DNA from: a bacterium
Lineage (GTDB): Bacteria; SZUA-79; Acidulodesulfobacterales; Acidulodesulfobacteraceae
DNA length: 38,854 nucleotides
Direction: 5' to 3'
Assembly (NCBI GenBank): GCA_021850985.1
Contig: JAJZJX010000017.1
Location: forward strand, 1-38,854
Both the position numbers and the translations under genes were made by a program. Positions 31,569 through 38,854 of the stretch are shown piece after piece (positions within the stretch are counted from its first letter, which is position 1; each line of letters opens with the position of its first letter). Under the pieces are notes generated by a model. That model was not told the origin of the DNA and searched no databases. It was given only the letters and a program-made list of their open reading frames with translations.

Positions 31569-32850
31569 TTCAAATAAAAACGATTTTAAAAAATTTTTAC
31601 AAGAAAGAAGGCTCGGTCAGTTTGAATTTGCCGATAAAATACAGCAGGAGCTTAAAGTCATACGCAAAGACGTTATTGCAGACGGAGACGAAGCTTTAAT
31701 CTTATATACCGATAAATTCGATAAAGTCAGCCTGACGCCGGAAGAATTTTTAATAGGCAAAAAAGAAAAAGACAAGTCCGTAAATTCTTTAACTAAAGAT
31801 GAACGAAACAGCATCGAAAATACGATAAAAAGAGTTTACGACTATCACTCCAAACAAAAACTTAATACTTGGTTTTCTAACGATGCCGAAACAGGTCTTA
31901 TAACCGGACAGCTTGTATCGCCTCTTAAAAGAGTCGGTATATACGTCCCCGGTGGCAAAGCGAGCTATCCTTCATCCGTTATTATGAATGCGATACCTGC
32001 TGCCGCGGCAGGAGTTAAAGACGTTATAGCAGTTACTCCTCCGTCAAAACAGTTAAATAATTATGTTATTGCGGCTGCGGTTTTGTGCGGAATAGAAAAA
32101 ATATTTAGAATAGGCGGTCCGCAGGCTATATTCGCCCTTGCTTACGGTACGGAAACTATTCCCGCCGTAGATAAAATAGCCGGTCCGGGCAATATTTACG
32201 TAGCAACGGCAAAAAAAATGGTTTACGGCGACGTCGATATAGATATGATAGCCGGGCCGAGCGAAATTGCGATAGTGTGCGATGAATACGCCGATCCGGA
32301 ACTTGCGGCAGTTGATATGATGTCCCAGGCGGAACACGACGAAATGGCGATTTCTACCGTTATCAGCGACAGCGCCGATATTATAAAAAAAATCAAGCAA
32401 ATACTTCCTAAATTAATTAAGCGCGAAAAAAGAAAAGAAATAATAGAGAAGTCCATAAATAATAACGCATCTTTAGTAATAACGGGATCGTTAGACGAGT
32501 CTATCGATATTGCCAACGAACTTGCGCCGGAACATTTAGAACTGTATATAAAAGGCCCTTTTGATAAGCTTTTTGCTATAAAAAATGCAGGCGCCGTTTT
32601 TATGGGAGCAAATACCCCCGAATCGCTTGGAGATTATGTAGCAGGTCCGAGCCACGTGCTTCCGACCGGCGGCACGGCAAGGTTTTTTTCCCCTTTGGAT
32701 ACGGTCTCTTTTCTTAAAAGAACAAGCGTTATTTATTCGAGTCCGGATTTTTTATTAAAAAGCGCAAAAGACGTTGATTTCTTTTCTGAAATAGAAGGAT
32801 TGAGCGCGCATAACGAATCGGTAAGTTTTAGAATAAAAAAGATAAAATAA
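31555..32850 (+). CDS. hisD: Histidinol dehydrogenase
   Basis: Diagnostic segments are VGIYVPGGKASYPSSVIMNA, GPGNIYVATAKK, IAGPSEIAIVCDE and the zinc-ligand/catalytic MSQAEHDEMA. NELAPEHLELY and GPSHVLPTGGTARF lie near the end. It oxidises histidinol to histidine in two NAD steps. Length 431 is normal. It overlaps hisG by 14 nt, and hisC follows after 2 nt. Confidence 0.95.
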   Translation: MRVFDSNKNDFKKFLQERRLGQFEFADKIQQELKVIRKDVIADGDEALILYTDKFDKVSLTPEEFLIGKKEKDKSVNSLTKDERNSIENTIKRVYDYHSKQKLNTWFSNDAETGLITGQLVSPLKRVGIYVPGGKASYPSSVIMNAIPAAAAGVKDVIAVTPPSKQLNNYVIAAAVLCGIEKIFRIGGPQAIFALAYGTETIPAVDKIAGPGNIYVATAKKMVYGDVDIDMIAGPSEIAIVCDEYADPELAAVDMMSQAEHDEMAISTVISDSADIIKKIKQILPKLIKREKRKEIIEKSINNNASLVITGSLDESIDIANELAPEHLELYIKGPFDKLFAIKNAGAVFMGANTPESLGDYVAGPSHVLPTGGTARFFSPLDTVSFLKRTSVIYSSPDFLLKSAKDVDFFSEIEGLSAHNESVSFRIKKIK

Positions 32851-32852
32851 TC

Positions 32853-33938
32853 ATGTCCTCGTTTAATATAGAAAATTTTATTAAAGACAGCGTCCGTGAG
32901 CTAAAAGCTTATAAGGTCAACGAAGCAGACCAGCATAAAAAAGCTTTGAAACTTGATGCAAACGAATCTAATTATATTCTGGGCAAAAACATTAAAAAGA
33001 AATATGCCGATTATATAAAAGACACGCTGATAAATCTTTACCCCGACCCTAATTCTAAAAATCTGCTTGAATCGGTCGAAAAATTTTACGGGATTCCGCC
33101 GAAAAATTTTATTTTCGGCAACGGTTCGGATGAACTTATATCTATTATTCTGCTTAGTTTAAAAAAAGACGTTACGGTAAATATACCTTCGCCTTCTTTT
33201 TCAATGTACGAAATTATAGCTAAATATAATGATTTAAACGCAAAAATAATAAAATTAAACGATGAAAATTTTGATTTACCGGATAATATAGCGTTAATAG
33301 ACGATAAAAAACTGAAAAATTTATATTTTTTCAGCTATCCAAATAATCCTACGGGCAATCATTTTAACCGCAAAATCATATACGGTCTTTTGGAAAACAA
33401 AAACAACTTAGTCGTAGCGGATGAAGCATATATATTCTTTTCGGACGAAAAGTCATTTTTACATGAACTGCCTAAATATGAAAATTTAATAGTTTTAAAA
33501 ACTTTTTCCAAAATCGGGCTTGCAGGATTAAGATTCGGGCTCCTTTTTTCAGGCGATAAACTCATAAACGAATTTAAAAAAATAAAATTACCCTATAATA
33601 TAAATTCCTTAACGTTGAGTTCCATTGAGTTTTTTTTAAAAAATTTCGACGAATTCGAAAAAAATATAAAAAAGACCGTAAAACAGAGAAAGAATTTATA
33701 TGAAAAACTAAGCACCTTACCTTTTATTAAGGTTTATCGTTCCGACGCAAATTTTTTACTTATAAAACTTAACGATGAAAAATATAAGGTTAAATTCGAT
33801 AATTTTTTAAACGCTAATAATATAATAATAAGGAATTTTACCGGCGGCATGGAGCTTTATTACAGAATAACAGTAGGCACCGAAAAAGAAAATAAAAAAT
33901 TAATTGATTATTTTACGGAGTTATCCGAGAGTTTGTGA
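32853..33938 (+). CDS. hisC: Histidinol-phosphate aminotransferase
   Basis: A fold-type I PLP aminotransferase: KALKLDANESNYILG at the start, NFIFGNGSDELI for the phosphate loop, FFSYPNNPTGNHF, VVADEAYIFF and the PLP lysine in KTFSKIGLAGLRFG. HisC converts imidazole-acetol phosphate to histidinol phosphate. The neighbouring his genes fix the assignment over other aminotransferases of this subclass. hisB begins 95 nt later, after an internal promoter-like element. Confidence 0.93.
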   Translation: MSSFNIENFIKDSVRELKAYKVNEADQHKKALKLDANESNYILGKNIKKKYADYIKDTLINLYPDPNSKNLLESVEKFYGIPPKNFIFGNGSDELISIILLSLKKDVTVNIPSPSFSMYEIIAKYNDLNAKIIKLNDENFDLPDNIALIDDKKLKNLYFFSYPNNPTGNHFNRKIIYGLLENKNNLVVADEAYIFFSDEKSFLHELPKYENLIVLKTFSKIGLAGLRFGLLFSGDKLINEFKKIKLPYNINSLTLSSIEFFLKNFDEFEKNIKKTVKQRKNLYEKLSTLPFIKVYRSDANFLLIKLNDEKYKVKFDNFLNANNIIIRNFTGGMELYYRITVGTEKENKKLIDYFTELSESL

Positions 33939-33980
33939 TGATAATATAAGAAAAAAATATAATTGCGGCGGTTTTTAATG

Positions 33981-33989
33981 TGCTATAAT
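33981..33989 (+). promoter_or_regulatory. Extended -10 promoter before hisB
   Basis: TGCTATAAT is an exact TGN-TATAAT extended -10 in the only sizeable gap of the his cluster. No good -35 is found, which extended -10 promoters tolerate. It would drive hisB, the amidase and hisH-A-F-IE, about 40 nt before the hisB start. Confidence 0.5.
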
Positions 33990-34032
33990 GAAATAAAAGT
34001 ATAATAATATATTCTTCTAAAGGTAAATCTTT

Positions 34033-34710
34033 ATGTCGGAAAAAAATACGATAAAAAAAAAAGCAAGAAAAGGTAAATTTATAAGAAAGACTACCGAAAC
34101 GGATATAAAATTAGAATTAAATATCGACGGAAAAGGAAACTATAAAATCGATACGGGCGTTCCGTTTTTCAATCATATGCTGGAACAGTTTTCAAAACAT
34201 TCCGGTTGCGATATATCTCTTAAAGCGAAAGGCGATATAGGGGTGGATCTGCATCATCTCATAGAAGATACAGGTATAGTTATAGGGCATGCATTTAAAG
34301 AATTATCCGGCGATAAGAGAGGCATCAAAAGATACGGTTTCTCATCCGTTCCTATGGATGAATCCCTTGTTCAATCCACGGCAGATTTTTGCGGCAGATC
34401 TTTTTTCGTTTACAGATTTATGGGAGAGGATATATCTCAATCCGGCAAAGAATTTTTAAAATCTTCGTTAAGGATTTCCAAACAGGAATCGCGTGAAATA
34501 TTGGTAGATAAATTTTTTTACGTATATTCTAACGTTTTTTTCGATGCGGTTTGTAAAAATGCCCTTATAAGCCTCCATATAAATATTCAATACGGATCGA
34601 ACATACATCATATGGTCGAGGCGGTTTTCAAATCTGCGGGAAGAGCGGTTTCGGACGCCTTAGAAATCGCAGGCGATTATGGAATTCCTTCTACTAAAGG
34701 AAGCATATAA
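34033..34710 (+). CDS. hisB: Imidazoleglycerol-phosphate dehydratase
   Basis: The metal-binding motifs are present: DLHHLIEDTGI and, near the end, GSNIHHMVEAVFKSAGRA. FFNHMLEQFSKHSG and PMDESLVQ are also typical. It dehydrates imidazoleglycerol phosphate in histidine synthesis. It is about 25-30 residues longer than the usual monofunctional form, owing to a Lys-rich N-terminal extension (KKKARKGKF) and an insertion around SLRISKQESREI. There is no phosphatase domain, so histidinol-phosphate phosphatase must be encoded elsewhere. Confidence 0.93.
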   Translation: MSEKNTIKKKARKGKFIRKTTETDIKLELNIDGKGNYKIDTGVPFFNHMLEQFSKHSGCDISLKAKGDIGVDLHHLIEDTGIVIGHAFKELSGDKRGIKRYGFSSVPMDESLVQSTADFCGRSFFVYRFMGEDISQSGKEFLKSSLRISKQESREILVDKFFYVYSNVFFDAVCKNALISLHINIQYGSNIHHMVEAVFKSAGRAVSDALEIAGDYGIPSTKGSI

Positions 34711-34713
34711 AAA

Positions 34714-35763
34714 ATGAAAAATATTTATAAATTATTAATATTCTGCTTTGTGCTATTTATTTTTTCAGCAGGCGTTTTTCTGTTCAAGGCGCAAAAAACT
34801 TATGCTTTTTCACAAAATATAACTTATATTAACAGAATTTTTATAAATCATGCAGACGGTACGATAGATATTTTAACTGCCGGCAATAAGCCTTTTTATA
34901 AGAGTTATTTATTTCAAAACGGATATAAAAAATATTTTATTTTAGTTTTTGGACATGCAGTTTTGTACGGACGCGGCAATAAAATAAAAAACCCTTTTAC
35001 TGACGTATTTTCCGTTTCTTACTCTCAATTTAGCACTGCGCCTAAATATTCAGTGCATTTGGTTTTAAGGCAAAATTCTTTAAATAAGCCTGAGGTTAAA
35101 ACTTTTTCCGCGGGAAATAATAAATATGAGACGGTAATTTATGATTCAAAAGCCGAAGGGTATTCTGCTAAAAAAACAACCACCGTTAAAGCCGGTAAAA
35201 ATAATGTTTCGGTAAAAGGCATAAATTTTAACGTGTTTATCGATGCCGGCCACGGCGGAGTAGATCCCGGAGGGATAGGACCTATGGGTCTTCCGGAAAG
35301 TTTCGTCAACTTAAGCATTGCTTTAAAACTGAGAAAACTGCTTGAAGCTAAAGGAATTAAAACTGAGATAGACAGGACGTCTAACGTGTTTGTAAGTCTT
35401 CAGCAAAGAGCCGCGCTGGCTAATCGAAGCGGAGCAAATTTATTTATAGGATTATACTGCAATTCTCAGGTAGTTCCGTATCTTTATGGGACCACGACAT
35501 ATTATTTTCATAAAAATTCGTATCAATTTGCAAAATATTTAGAACATTACGTTTCGTCAACATTAAACTTAAAATATGACGGAATACTGAGGGACGATCT
35601 TTACGTATTGAGATTTACTACTATGCCAGCAGTTGTAATAGAATATGCATATATTTCAAATCCTTACGAAGAACATCTTTTAGCTTCTTCGACTTTCAGG
35701 CAAATGGTTGCCAATGCGATAGCCAATGCTATTTATAAATATTTTATAATAGATAAAAGATGA
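34714..35763 (+). CDS. N-acetylmuramoyl-L-alanine amidase-like protein (Amidase_3), one zinc ligand replaced
   Basis: A signal anchor (residues 5-25) precedes an AMIN-like beta-rich domain (about 35-120) and an Amidase_3 domain (about 172-349). Zinc and catalytic residues read: His180 in DAGHGG, Glu195 in LPESFVN, and Glu310 in PAVVIEYAYISN. The third zinc ligand, normally His in FISIHAN, is Tyr248 here (FIGLYCNS), next to Cys249. So the enzyme may be inactive, or use the Cys, or serve to bind or activate others as some degenerate amidases do. It sits between hisB and hisH, 3 nt and 10 nt apart, as part of the his operon. Confidence 0.85.
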   Translation: MKNIYKLLIFCFVLFIFSAGVFLFKAQKTYAFSQNITYINRIFINHADGTIDILTAGNKPFYKSYLFQNGYKKYFILVFGHAVLYGRGNKIKNPFTDVFSVSYSQFSTAPKYSVHLVLRQNSLNKPEVKTFSAGNNKYETVIYDSKAEGYSAKKTTTVKAGKNNVSVKGINFNVFIDAGHGGVDPGGIGPMGLPESFVNLSIALKLRKLLEAKGIKTEIDRTSNVFVSLQQRAALANRSGANLFIGLYCNSQVVPYLYGTTTYYFHKNSYQFAKYLEHYVSSTLNLKYDGILRDDLYVLRFTTMPAVVIEYAYISNPYEEHLLASSTFRQMVANAIANAIYKYFIIDKR

Positions 35764-35773
35764 TATAAATAAA

Positions 35774-36385
35774 ATGGAAAAAAAAATAGCCGTTATAGAT
35801 TACGGAATGGGCAATCTTAAAAACGTTAAAAACGCTTTTAACTTTTTAGGTTATTCGGCTAAAATAACCGGCGACTTTGAAGATATAAAAAACGCAACGT
35901 ATTTAGTACTGCCGGGAGTAGGGGGCTTTAAGGACGCTATGGCGACTTTAAAAAGAAAGGGCTTGGTAAATCCCATTAAAGATGCAATAACCGAAGGCAA
36001 GAAATTTCTTGGAATCTGCTTAGGAATGCAGCTTTTGTTTGAAACTTCCGAAGAATTCGGTTACAGCGAAGGACTTGGAATTTTTAAAGGAAAAGTAGTT
36101 AAGTTCGACGAAAATATTGTAAACTTAATTCCCCACATAGGCTGGAACGATATAGAAATATTAAAACCGTCGGAAGAGTTTAAAGGGATAGAGAATAAAA
36201 GTTTTTTTTATTTTCTTCATTCTTATTATTGCGTTCCGGAAGAAGATATTGCGGCGGCGGCTTGCGATTATTACGGCAAATTTACCGCCTGCGTTAAAAA
36301 AGATAATATTTTTGCATGCCAGTTTCATCCGGAAAAAAGCCATAAAGAGGGGCTTGCCTTGCTTAAAAATTTTATAGAAAGTTAA
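35774..36385 (+). CDS. hisH: Imidazole glycerol phosphate synthase, glutaminase subunit
   Basis: Class I glutamine amidotransferase: the nucleophile Cys is in FLGICLGMQLLFE, the His and Glu of the triad in ACQFHPEKS, and the oxyanion strand PGVGGFKDAM. It feeds ammonia to HisF. Length 203 is normal. It begins 10 nt after the amidase gene and is followed by hisA after 31 nt. Confidence 0.95.
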   Translation: MEKKIAVIDYGMGNLKNVKNAFNFLGYSAKITGDFEDIKNATYLVLPGVGGFKDAMATLKRKGLVNPIKDAITEGKKFLGICLGMQLLFETSEEFGYSEGLGIFKGKVVKFDENIVNLIPHIGWNDIEILKPSEEFKGIENKSFFYFLHSYYCVPEEDIAAAACDYYGKFTACVKKDNIFACQFHPEKSHKEGLALLKNFIES

Positions 36386-36416
36386 AAATTAAGTAAAATT
36401 AAATCTAATAAAAAGT

Positions 36417-37139
36417 ATGGTTATTATTCCTGCCGTCGATATCCTTGGTTCTAAGTGCGTAAGGCTTACTATGGGAGATTACGACGTAAAAAAAGAGTAT
36501 CAAATTTCTCCGGTTGAGGCGGCTCTTAACTGGCAAAATAACGGCGCTAAAAGGCTTCATATAGTTGATCTCGACGGGGCTAAATCCGGAAACCCCGATA
36601 ATTACGGGATAATAAAAGATATAATTAAATCGGTAAATATTCCCGTAGAGGTGGGTGGAGGAATAAGGAATAACGACGTTATAGACCTTTATTTTAATGC
36701 GGGAGCTTCTTATATAGTTTTAGGCTCTATACTGTTTAAAGATATAAATTCCGTTAAAGATTCCCTGACGAAATACAGGGGCAGGATTATCGGCGGGATA
36801 GATTTATATGACGGCAAGATAGCTATATCGGGATGGAAAGAGTACGTCGAAGTTTCTGCCGGCGAAGCCGTAAGAAGCTTAAAAGAAAAATACGGCATAG
36901 AAACTTTTATATTTACGGATATTAAAAAAGACGGTATGCTGGAAGGGGTTAATTTAAATCTAATTGCCGAACTTGCAAAATTAAAAGTCGATATTATCGC
37001 TTCCGGCGGAGTTTCCGGGTTAGACGACGTCAAAAAACTTAAAGAGCTTAATATAGACTGTTTAAAAGGCGTAATAATCGGAAAAGCTCTTTACGACGGA
37101 AGGATAGATTTAAAAAAAGCCAATGATTTATTAGGATAA
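36417..37139 (+). CDS. hisA: ProFAR isomerase
   Basis: A TIM-barrel with the N-terminal catalytic Asp in IIPAVDILGSKCVRL, the mirrored C-terminal Asp in FIFTDIKKDGM, and phosphate loops VGGGIRN and ASGGVSG. The two halves mirror each other, as in the HisA/HisF family. It isomerises ProFAR to PRFAR. hisF follows after 4 nt. Confidence 0.95.
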   Translation: MVIIPAVDILGSKCVRLTMGDYDVKKEYQISPVEAALNWQNNGAKRLHIVDLDGAKSGNPDNYGIIKDIIKSVNIPVEVGGGIRNNDVIDLYFNAGASYIVLGSILFKDINSVKDSLTKYRGRIIGGIDLYDGKIAISGWKEYVEVSAGEAVRSLKEKYGIETFIFTDIKKDGMLEGVNLNLIAELAKLKVDIIASGGVSGLDDVKKLKELNIDCLKGVIIGKALYDGRIDLKKANDLLG

Positions 37140-37143
37140 ACTT

Positions 37144-37899
37144 ATGCTTGCAAAAAGAATAATACCCTGTCTGGATATTAAGAACAACGAAGTCGTAAAA
37201 GGGATAAATTTCGAGGATTTAAAAAGCGCCGGCGATCCTGTCGCGCTTGCTAAAAAATATGACGACGAGCTTGCGGACGAGCTGATGTTTTTAGATATTA
37301 CGGCTTCAAGCGAGAAAAGAAAGACGATTTTAAAACTCGTCGAGAAGATTTCGGAAAATATTTTTATTCCTTTCAGCGTGGGAGGAGGGGTTTCAGAGAT
37401 AGAAGATATTCATAATCTTCTTAACAGCGGTGCAGATAAAGTTTCAATAAATACTGCGGCGGTTATTAATCCCGAAATAATAGACGAAGCCGCAAAAAAA
37501 TTCGGTTCTTCGACTATAGTAATAGCGATAGACGCAAAAAAGGTAGGAGACGAATATTTAGTTTTTACATATGGAGGAAAGAAAAATTCCGGTATTAACG
37601 CAATACAATGGGCAAAAGAGGTTTATAACAGAGGGGCCGGAGAAATACTTTTAACAAGTATGGATAAAGACGGAACAAAAAGCGGCTACGAAATAAATTT
37701 AACGTCTATGGTGGTTCGGAGCGTAAAAATACCCGTGATTGCTTCAGGCGGAGCAAGAGACGCAAAAGATATAGAGGAAGTTTTCGTAAAAGCCGATGCC
37801 GGCGCCGCTCTTGCGGCTTCAATATTTCATTATGAAAATTCAGGCATTATATCCATAAAAAAATATTTAAAATCAAAAGGGATTAACGTAAGATTGTGA
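37144..37899 (+). CDS. hisF: Imidazole glycerol phosphate synthase, cyclase subunit
   Basis: The HisF signature is at the start, [18 protein letters not shown], with the second catalytic Asp in [13 protein letters not shown], and phosphate loops FSVGGGV and IASGGARD. It makes IGP and AICAR from PRFAR with ammonia from HisH. Its stop overlaps the GTG start of hisIE (GTGA), giving translational coupling. Confidence 0.95.
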   Translation: MLAKRIIPCLDIKNNEVVKGINFEDLKSAGDPVALAKKYDDELADELMFLDITASSEKRKTILKLVEKISENIFIPFSVGGGVSEIEDIHNLLNSGADKVSINTAAVINPEIIDEAAKKFGSSTIVIAIDAKKVGDEYLVFTYGGKKNSGINAIQWAKEVYNRGAGEILLTSMDKDGTKSGYEINLTSMVVRSVKIPVIASGGARDAKDIEEVFVKADAGAALAASIFHYENSGIISIKKYLKSKGINVRL

Positions 37900-38651
37900 A
37901 AGAAGACGATAAAGATAATGCGGTAATAGTTGACGTATTAGACGGCGATTCGATAGAGTCGTTTTTAAAAAAAATAGATTTTTCCAAACTTAACGGTTTA
38001 ATTCCGGCGGTTGCCCAGGATTATTATACCAAAGATATACTAATGCTTGCATTTATGAACGAAGAAGCTCTCAGGAAAACTCTCGAAACCAATTACGCGC
38101 ATTATTTCTCTCGGTCTAGAAATAAATTATGGAAAAAAGGCGAAACTTCCGGACATACTCAGGCGGTAAAAGAAATATTTTTCGATTGCGATAACGACAG
38201 TATATTATTGAAAATAATTCAAAACGGCCCCGCGTGCCATACCGGTCATAAATCTTGTTTTTATTCTAAAGTAAATACTGGATTATCCTTATCCGGCAAT
38301 GTTTCGGACGATAACAAAAACGGCGGAATATTTTATTCCCTTAAACTTTTATACGACCATATAGCGAGCCGCAAAAATTCCGACCCGGAAAAATCTTATA
38401 CGGCAAAACTGTTGAAAGAAGGATATGAAAAAATAGGCAAAAAACTTCAGGAAGAATCTCTTGAACTTATTTTGTCCGTTGCAAGTAATTCGGAAAAAGA
38501 TAAAATTATCTATGAAGCGGCGGATTTGCTGTTTTTTTATACGGTTATGCTTGTCTATTCCGGAATAGATTTTTATTCCGTTATTAATGAATTAAAGAAA
38601 AGGGAAGGAATATCCGGACTAGACGAAAAAAATAGCCGCAAACAAAAATAG
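37896..38651 (+). CDS. hisIE: Bifunctional phosphoribosyl-AMP cyclohydrolase / phosphoribosyl-ATP pyrophosphatase
   Basis: Residues about 30-125 form the HisI cyclohydrolase: [38 protein letters not shown] and the metal-site DCDNDSILL...[13 protein letters not shown]. After a linker, about 150-240 form the HisE pyrophosphatase with [15 protein letters not shown] and [13 protein letters not shown]. These are the second and third steps of the pathway. The start is GTG, in the overlap GTGA with the hisF stop. An N-terminal extension of about 25 residues precedes the domain. Confidence 0.93.
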   Translation: MKEDDKDNAVIVDVLDGDSIESFLKKIDFSKLNGLIPAVAQDYYTKDILMLAFMNEEALRKTLETNYAHYFSRSRNKLWKKGETSGHTQAVKEIFFDCDNDSILLKIIQNGPACHTGHKSCFYSKVNTGLSLSGNVSDDNKNGGIFYSLKLLYDHIASRKNSDPEKSYTAKLLKEGYEKIGKKLQEESLELILSVASNSEKDKIIYEAADLLFFYTVMLVYSGIDFYSVINELKKREGISGLDEKNSRKQK

Positions 38652-38680
38652 TTGCAAATTAATAAAAAATATAAGATACT
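38652..38680 (+). promoter_or_regulatory. Possible promoter for rpsU
   Basis: TTGCAA (38652-38657), a 17-bp spacer and GATACT (38675-38680) lie directly after hisIE. The -35 is good and the -10 is weaker (4 of 6). It would give a leader of about 90 nt before rpsU that contains a palindrome. Confidence 0.4.
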
Positions 38681-38720
38681 ATATAAGAGAAAAGTTGTGT
38701 ATAACTAAAGTGACGGCGCA

Positions 38721-38733
38721 GGAATTAAATTCC
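38721..38733 (+). repeat. Hairpin in the rpsU leader
   Basis: GGAATT-A-AATTCC is a perfect palindrome, and the flanks (GGCGC / GGCACC) extend the stem with mismatches. It lies about 25 nt before the ribosome-binding site of rpsU. There is no T-run, so it is not a terminator. A regulatory leader structure is possible. Confidence 0.35.
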
Positions 38734-38775
38734 GGCACCTTGACAATATAATAAAAAAGGAGGCGAAATTAGGTT

Positions 38776-38854
38776 TTGTCAATCGTAAAAATTAAAGAAA
38801 ACGAATCATTCGAAAATGCTTTGAGAAGATTCAAAAAATCTTGCGAAAGAGCAG
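38776..38854 (+). CDS. rpsU: 30S ribosomal protein S21, N-terminal part (runs off the window)
   Basis: Reading from a TTG codon at 38776 gives SIVKIKENESFENALRRFKK, then SCERA, matching the start of S21 ([22 protein letters not shown] in typical members). An in-frame TAG at 38770 leaves only TTG as a standard start. AGGAGG (38758-38763) lies 12 nt ahead, slightly far. The gene continues beyond the window. rpsU is often monocistronic or linked with dnaG. Confidence 0.88.
   Translation, partial: MSIVKIKENESFENALRRFKKSCERA

Noticed and set aside
38721-38733. Palindrome as terminator after hisIE
   Set aside because: No T-run follows; it lies in the rpsU leader.
38740-38752. TTGACA followed by TATAAT before rpsU
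   Set aside because: The hexamers are only one base apart, so they cannot form one promoter.

Overview
The window is an AT-rich bacterial chromosome segment from a Gram-negative organism: it has kdsB (Kdo for LPS), a C-terminal-Phe outer-membrane beta-barrel, an OmlA/BamE-like lipoprotein and an RlpA-SPOR lipoprotein. Gene style (short AT-rich intergenic regions, many starts with weak or no Shine-Dalgarno, a SAM-I riboswitch feeding a sulfur-carrier operon, a compact his operon with an amidase inside it) resembles deltaproteobacteria-like sediment or acid-mine lineages. That placement is an impression, not a measurement.

Layout. 1-2300: gene-poor, with a GC-rich inverted-repeat block that may be a structured RNA, one uncharacterised protein on the minus strand, and a deletion-scarred remnant of the ATPase gene found intact at 4057-5496. 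2327-6723: lemA plus a DUF3137 partner, the ATPase/DUF234 gene, an outer-membrane barrel and a small lipoprotein. 6857-12697: signalling and defence genes, namely a CRISPR ring nuclease (NE0113 family) with a winged-helix-like tail, an MntA-HepT toxin-antitoxin pair, a Bax-inhibitor-1 membrane protein, a Cas6 endoribonuclease, a small Csx3-like protein, a TA-flanked MITE, and a two-TM protein ending in a CARF domain. No cas10, cas1/2 or CRISPR array is visible. 12915-17444: three overlapping genes, NurA nuclease, HerA translocase and a DruA/DUF4338 protein, which look like one defence machine. 17513-19980 (minus): a type II restriction-modification operon whose last gene is a LexA-type repressor and whose near-consensus promoter carries a GTTC-N7-GTTC LexA-like box between -35 and -10.

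20012-24604 (minus): a sulfur operon under a SAM-I riboswitch with terminator: threonine-synthase-like PLP enzyme, MoaD/ThiS-NIL fusion, ThiF/MoeB-like E1, TusA-like protein, cysteine-synthase-like enzyme and JAMM protease. Together they fit thiocarboxylate-carrier-dependent amino-acid synthesis, with the JAMM protease exposing the carrier's Gly-Gly. 24704-38651 (plus): housekeeping genes rlpA, kdsB, rpmE, thyX, prfA, prmC, murA, then hisG-D-C-B, an amidase, hisH-A-F-IE. The window ends inside rpsU, read from a TTG start.

The most interesting parts are the NurA-HerA-DruA cassette, the LexA-gated restriction-modification operon, and the array-less cyclic-oligoadenylate signalling parts (ring nuclease, TM-CARF, Cas6).
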